This document shows, one piece after another, positions 5,067 through 6,981 of a stretch of DNA of 6,981 bases. The position numbers and the translations under genes are program-made. Location: the NCBI GenBank assembly GCA_938005345.1, contig CALLNG010000421.1:1-6981 (forward strand), in the 5' to 3' direction. Each line of letters starts with the position of its first letter. Position 1 is the first letter of the stretch. The notes beneath the pieces were generated by a model. It had not been told where the DNA came from. It did not search any database and was given only the letters and a program-made list of their open reading frames with translations. The DNA comes from an uncultured Clostridia bacterium. GTDB lineage: Bacteria > Bacillota > Clostridia > RUG12999.

Positions 5067-5844
5067 CAAAACACCAGGCGCAGTGGACACCATCATCCAT
5101 CTCGGCGATTGCTGGCATACGGAAGATATCGTGCCGCACAAACAAGATATTATCCGGTATAACCGGCGAATCAGCGGATTTTTTGCTTCCGCTTACCACT
5201 ACTTGGCTGCGGCAGCCCAAGTATATACAGACTCCGCTACCTGGTGTGCGCAGGCTGCGGCGCCCGTAGCGGAAGCTGCATTGCAGAAGCTTACAGAAAC
5301 CTACCTCCAGCCACTTGCTACCGCCGGGCCGGTTCCAGGACGCGAACGCAAACTATTTTTGACCGCCATCACCCCTTCCGGTATCATTTGCCATATTCCC
5401 TCCTTCCAGGAGGCAAACCTTTGTGTTTTAAAAGGCGATGGATTTGTCACCAGCAGTATTTTACATGCACTTTGCGACAGTTATCGAAAAAAAGGCTACC
5501 ATGTCGAAACATTTTATAGTCCTTTAAACCCTAAAACACAAATAGACCATCTTTATATCCCCTCCTTGTCACTGCTGTTCGCCACACACGATGCCATTAA
5601 CCAGTTCCCGATTCCACAAAATGCGCCGGTTATTCCGCTGGACGTTCCACTTTCCGATGACGATGAAGGAAAAATAAACCAAAATTCCATGGTGCTTTTG
5701 CAACTGCTTGATTTGGCAACCCAAACCATTCAAAAGGCGAAATCTGTGCATGATTTACTGGAAAACTGCTATGTGCCCCACATGGATTTCAGCCGGGTGG
5801 ATCAAATCAAAAATCAAATCCTGCACGAACTGGCATTGGATTAA
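5046..5844 (+). pseudogene. 3' part of the interrupted two-lobed P-loop ATPase gene
   Basis: This part continues the gene that starts at 1877. After excision, base 5046 completes Thr89 and the chain goes on CSHVVDPKTPGAVD to residue 354. The frame is intact, with no stop or frameshift, so the break looks recent or selectively maintained. It holds the rest of lobe 1 and a second lobe (about 190-280 of the restored protein). There, ANLCVLKGDGFVTSSILHAL aligns with DKIYVIKGGPGTGKSSLMKA of lobe 1, and RKKGYHVETFYSPLNPKTQI aligns with QKKGLDTDLIHCSSDPDSLD. The second P-loop is degenerate (KGDGFVTS, no GK), so only lobe 1 should bind nucleotide in the normal way. In its present state the fragment has no good start: a TTG at 5035 is in frame but has no ribosome binding site. 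Function of the family is unknown to me. Confidence 0.85.
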
Positions 5845-6179
5845 AATAAGTCCATTTTTCCAGCACCCTCGAAATTCCGTTTTTTTTGCGTAATTCTCTT
5901 GACATCCCTGCTCCTTTCGTATAAAATAAAATAGTGTATATTGCGCGTTTCATGATTGGTAATATCTGGATTTTACACAGGTATGCACGGATACGCTTAA
6001 CATGTATATACAACCATTCCCTTTCAGCGGTTTTTGCCCGCTGTCACAGTTCCCATACGGGCTTTCATTCTTTTGCCTGAATGCGGGATTTCAAAAGGGT
6101 ATATCGAAAAACATAAGTTGGGATGGCTGCGCATTGCGCACAATAAAATTGGAAATGGAAAAGGAGGTGTTGGTCAAGA
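5845..6179 (+). other. Intergenic region and long 5' leader of rny (335 bp)
   Basis: After the ATPase stop there is a T-run (5880-5887) without a convincing stem before it, then the promoter at 5899-5927 and a long untranslated leader. The leader has two mutually exclusive hairpins: CAGCGG (6025-6030) with CCGCTG (6038-6043), and GCCCG (6036-6040) with CGGGC (6058-6062). A small stem TGCGC-att-GCGCA lies at 6128-6140. No known riboswitch consensus is apparent to me, and no credible small gene is seen. Confidence 0.5.
5899..5927 (+). promoter_or_regulatory. Strong promoter upstream of rny
   Basis: A perfect -35 TTGACA (5899-5904) and TAAAAT (5922-5927; five of six consensus bases) are separated by 17 bp. 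Transcription should start near 5934 and run through a leader of about 245 nt into rny. Confidence 0.75.
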
Positions 6180-6981
6180 ATGAGTATTTTGCTTGTTATT
6201 ATCGTTATTGTTATTGCAGCGGTTGGCGTGGGTCTCGCCGCATTTTTTCTGGGAATTCTATACCGGAAAAACATTTCAGAAAAAATCACTGGTTCTGCAG
6301 AAGATCAGGCCGCTAAAATTATAGATGACGCAAAAAAAGAAGCTGCTGCTTCCAAAAAAGCAGCATTGGTAGAAGCAAAAGAGGAAATTCACAAGAACCG
6401 TCATGAGATGGAACGGGAAATCCGTGACAGACGGAATGAAATGACCAGACAGGAAAGGCGCCTTCAACAGAAAGAAGAGAGCCTGGATAAGAAAATGGAT
6501 ACCCTGGAAAAAAAGGATGAAGTGTTGACCAAAAAAAACAAAGAGTTGGAACGCATGCAGGAAGATGTCGCGCAAATTCAAAAACGTCAGCTGGAGCAGC
6601 TGGAAAAGATTTCTGGACTCAGTGTGGAGGAAGCAAAGGAATATTTAATCCGCAACATTGAAACAGAAGCGCGCTATGATGCAGCAAAACTGGTGAAAAC
6701 GATTGAAGCCGAAGCCAAAGAGGAAGCGGATAAACGCGCCCGTATGATTGTGGGAATGGCAATTCAAAAATGTGCCGCTGACCATGTGGCGGAAACCACA
6801 GTTTCGGTAGTGTCCCTGCCCAGCGATGAAATGAAGGGCCGCATAATCGGACGGGAAGGCCGCAATATCCGGACGCTGGAAACCTTGACCGGAATTGACT
6901 TGATTATCGATGACACGCCGGAAGCGGTTGTGTTGTCGGGCTTTGATCCAATTCGTCGGGAAGTTGCCCGTATTGCACTGG
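6180..6981 (+). CDS. rny: Ribonuclease Y, 5' half (continues beyond the window)
   Basis: RNase Y is a membrane-anchored endoribonuclease that initiates mRNA decay and processing in Firmicutes. The ATG at 6180 follows AAGGAGG (6161-6167) with a rather long 12-nt spacer; no other start codon is in frame between them. The visible 267 residues hold an N-terminal membrane helix (about 2-27), a long charged coiled-coil region (about 40-200, rich in Glu, Lys, Arg and Gln), and a KH RNA-binding domain from about 207. The KH GxxG loop is in IIGREGRNI (Gly224-Arg-Glu-Gly227), followed by the conserved LTGIDLIIDDTPEAVVLSGFDPIRREVAR. Full-length family members have about 520 residues; the catalytic HD domain lies past the edge. 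It has its own promoter and appears independent of the interrupted ATPase gene. Confidence 0.97.
   Translation, partial: MSILLVIIVIVIAAVGVGLAAFFLGILYRKNISEKITGSAEDQAAKIIDDAKKEAAASKKAALVEAKEEIHKNRHEMEREIRDRRNEMTRQERRLQQKEESLDKKMDTLEKKDEVLTKKNKELERMQEDVAQIQKRQLEQLEKISGLSVEEAKEYLIRNIETEARYDAAKLVKTIEAEAKEEADKRARMIVGMAIQKCAADHVAETTVSVVSLPSDEMKGRIIGREGRNIRTLETLTGIDLIIDDTPEAVVLSGFDPIRREVARIAL

Noticed and set aside
5035..5844. Independent gene beginning at TTG 5035
   Set aside because: No ribosome binding site, the first codons come from the element end, and the sequence is clearly the continuation of the ATPase that starts at 1877.
5880..5887. T-run after the ATPase stop as a terminator
   Set aside because: No stable stem precedes the eight T residues.

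Overview
The window looks like the chromosome of a Gram-positive anaerobe of the Clostridia, probably of the gut-associated Oscillospiraceae/Ruminococcaceae type. This rests on strong AGGAGG-type ribosome binding sites, a secreted SLH-domain surface protein, RNase Y, a TnpX/SpoIVCA-like serine recombinase and moderate GC. The assignment to a family within Clostridia is inference.

Layout. (1) 1-1567, minus strand: 5' part of a gene for an exported S-layer-homology protein whose 3' end lies outside the window, with a clear promoter upstream. (2) 1877 onward, plus strand: a gene for a two-lobed P-loop ATPase of the uncharacterised PRK06851-like type, cut in two. Its first 88 codons (through 2142) carry the Walker A motif. 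The other 266 codons and the stop lie at 5046-5844. (3) 2143-5045: a 2,903-bp insertion between the two halves, with all genes on the minus strand, opposite to the host gene. It contains a 389-aa serine recombinase, a 53-aa ORF overlapping the recombinase start, a strong bidirectional-looking hairpin terminator, a complete tryptophan synthase beta chain (trpB) without trpA, a 37-aa leader ORF and a good promoter. (4) 5845-6179: intergenic leader with a strong promoter. (5) 6180-end, plus strand: 5' half of rny (RNase Y).

The main result is that the insertion is bounded by a 5-bp direct repeat, GGTAC (2138-2142 and 5041-5045). Removing one copy plus the intervening DNA rejoins the ATPase gene exactly in frame as a 354-aa ORF. 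This is the signature of a site-specific integration by the element's own serine recombinase. The element is very small and its only recognisable cargo is a lone trpB, which could allow tryptophan synthesis from indole and serine. The left junction also forms a strong intrinsic terminator whose 5' arm is host DNA and whose 3' arm is element DNA, so insertion both splits the host gene and probably stops its transcript at the border.

Together, the element can be read as a minimal cargo-bearing integrative unit in a conserved ATPase gene. It may act as a reversible switch of that gene, but the sequence alone does not show that it still moves.
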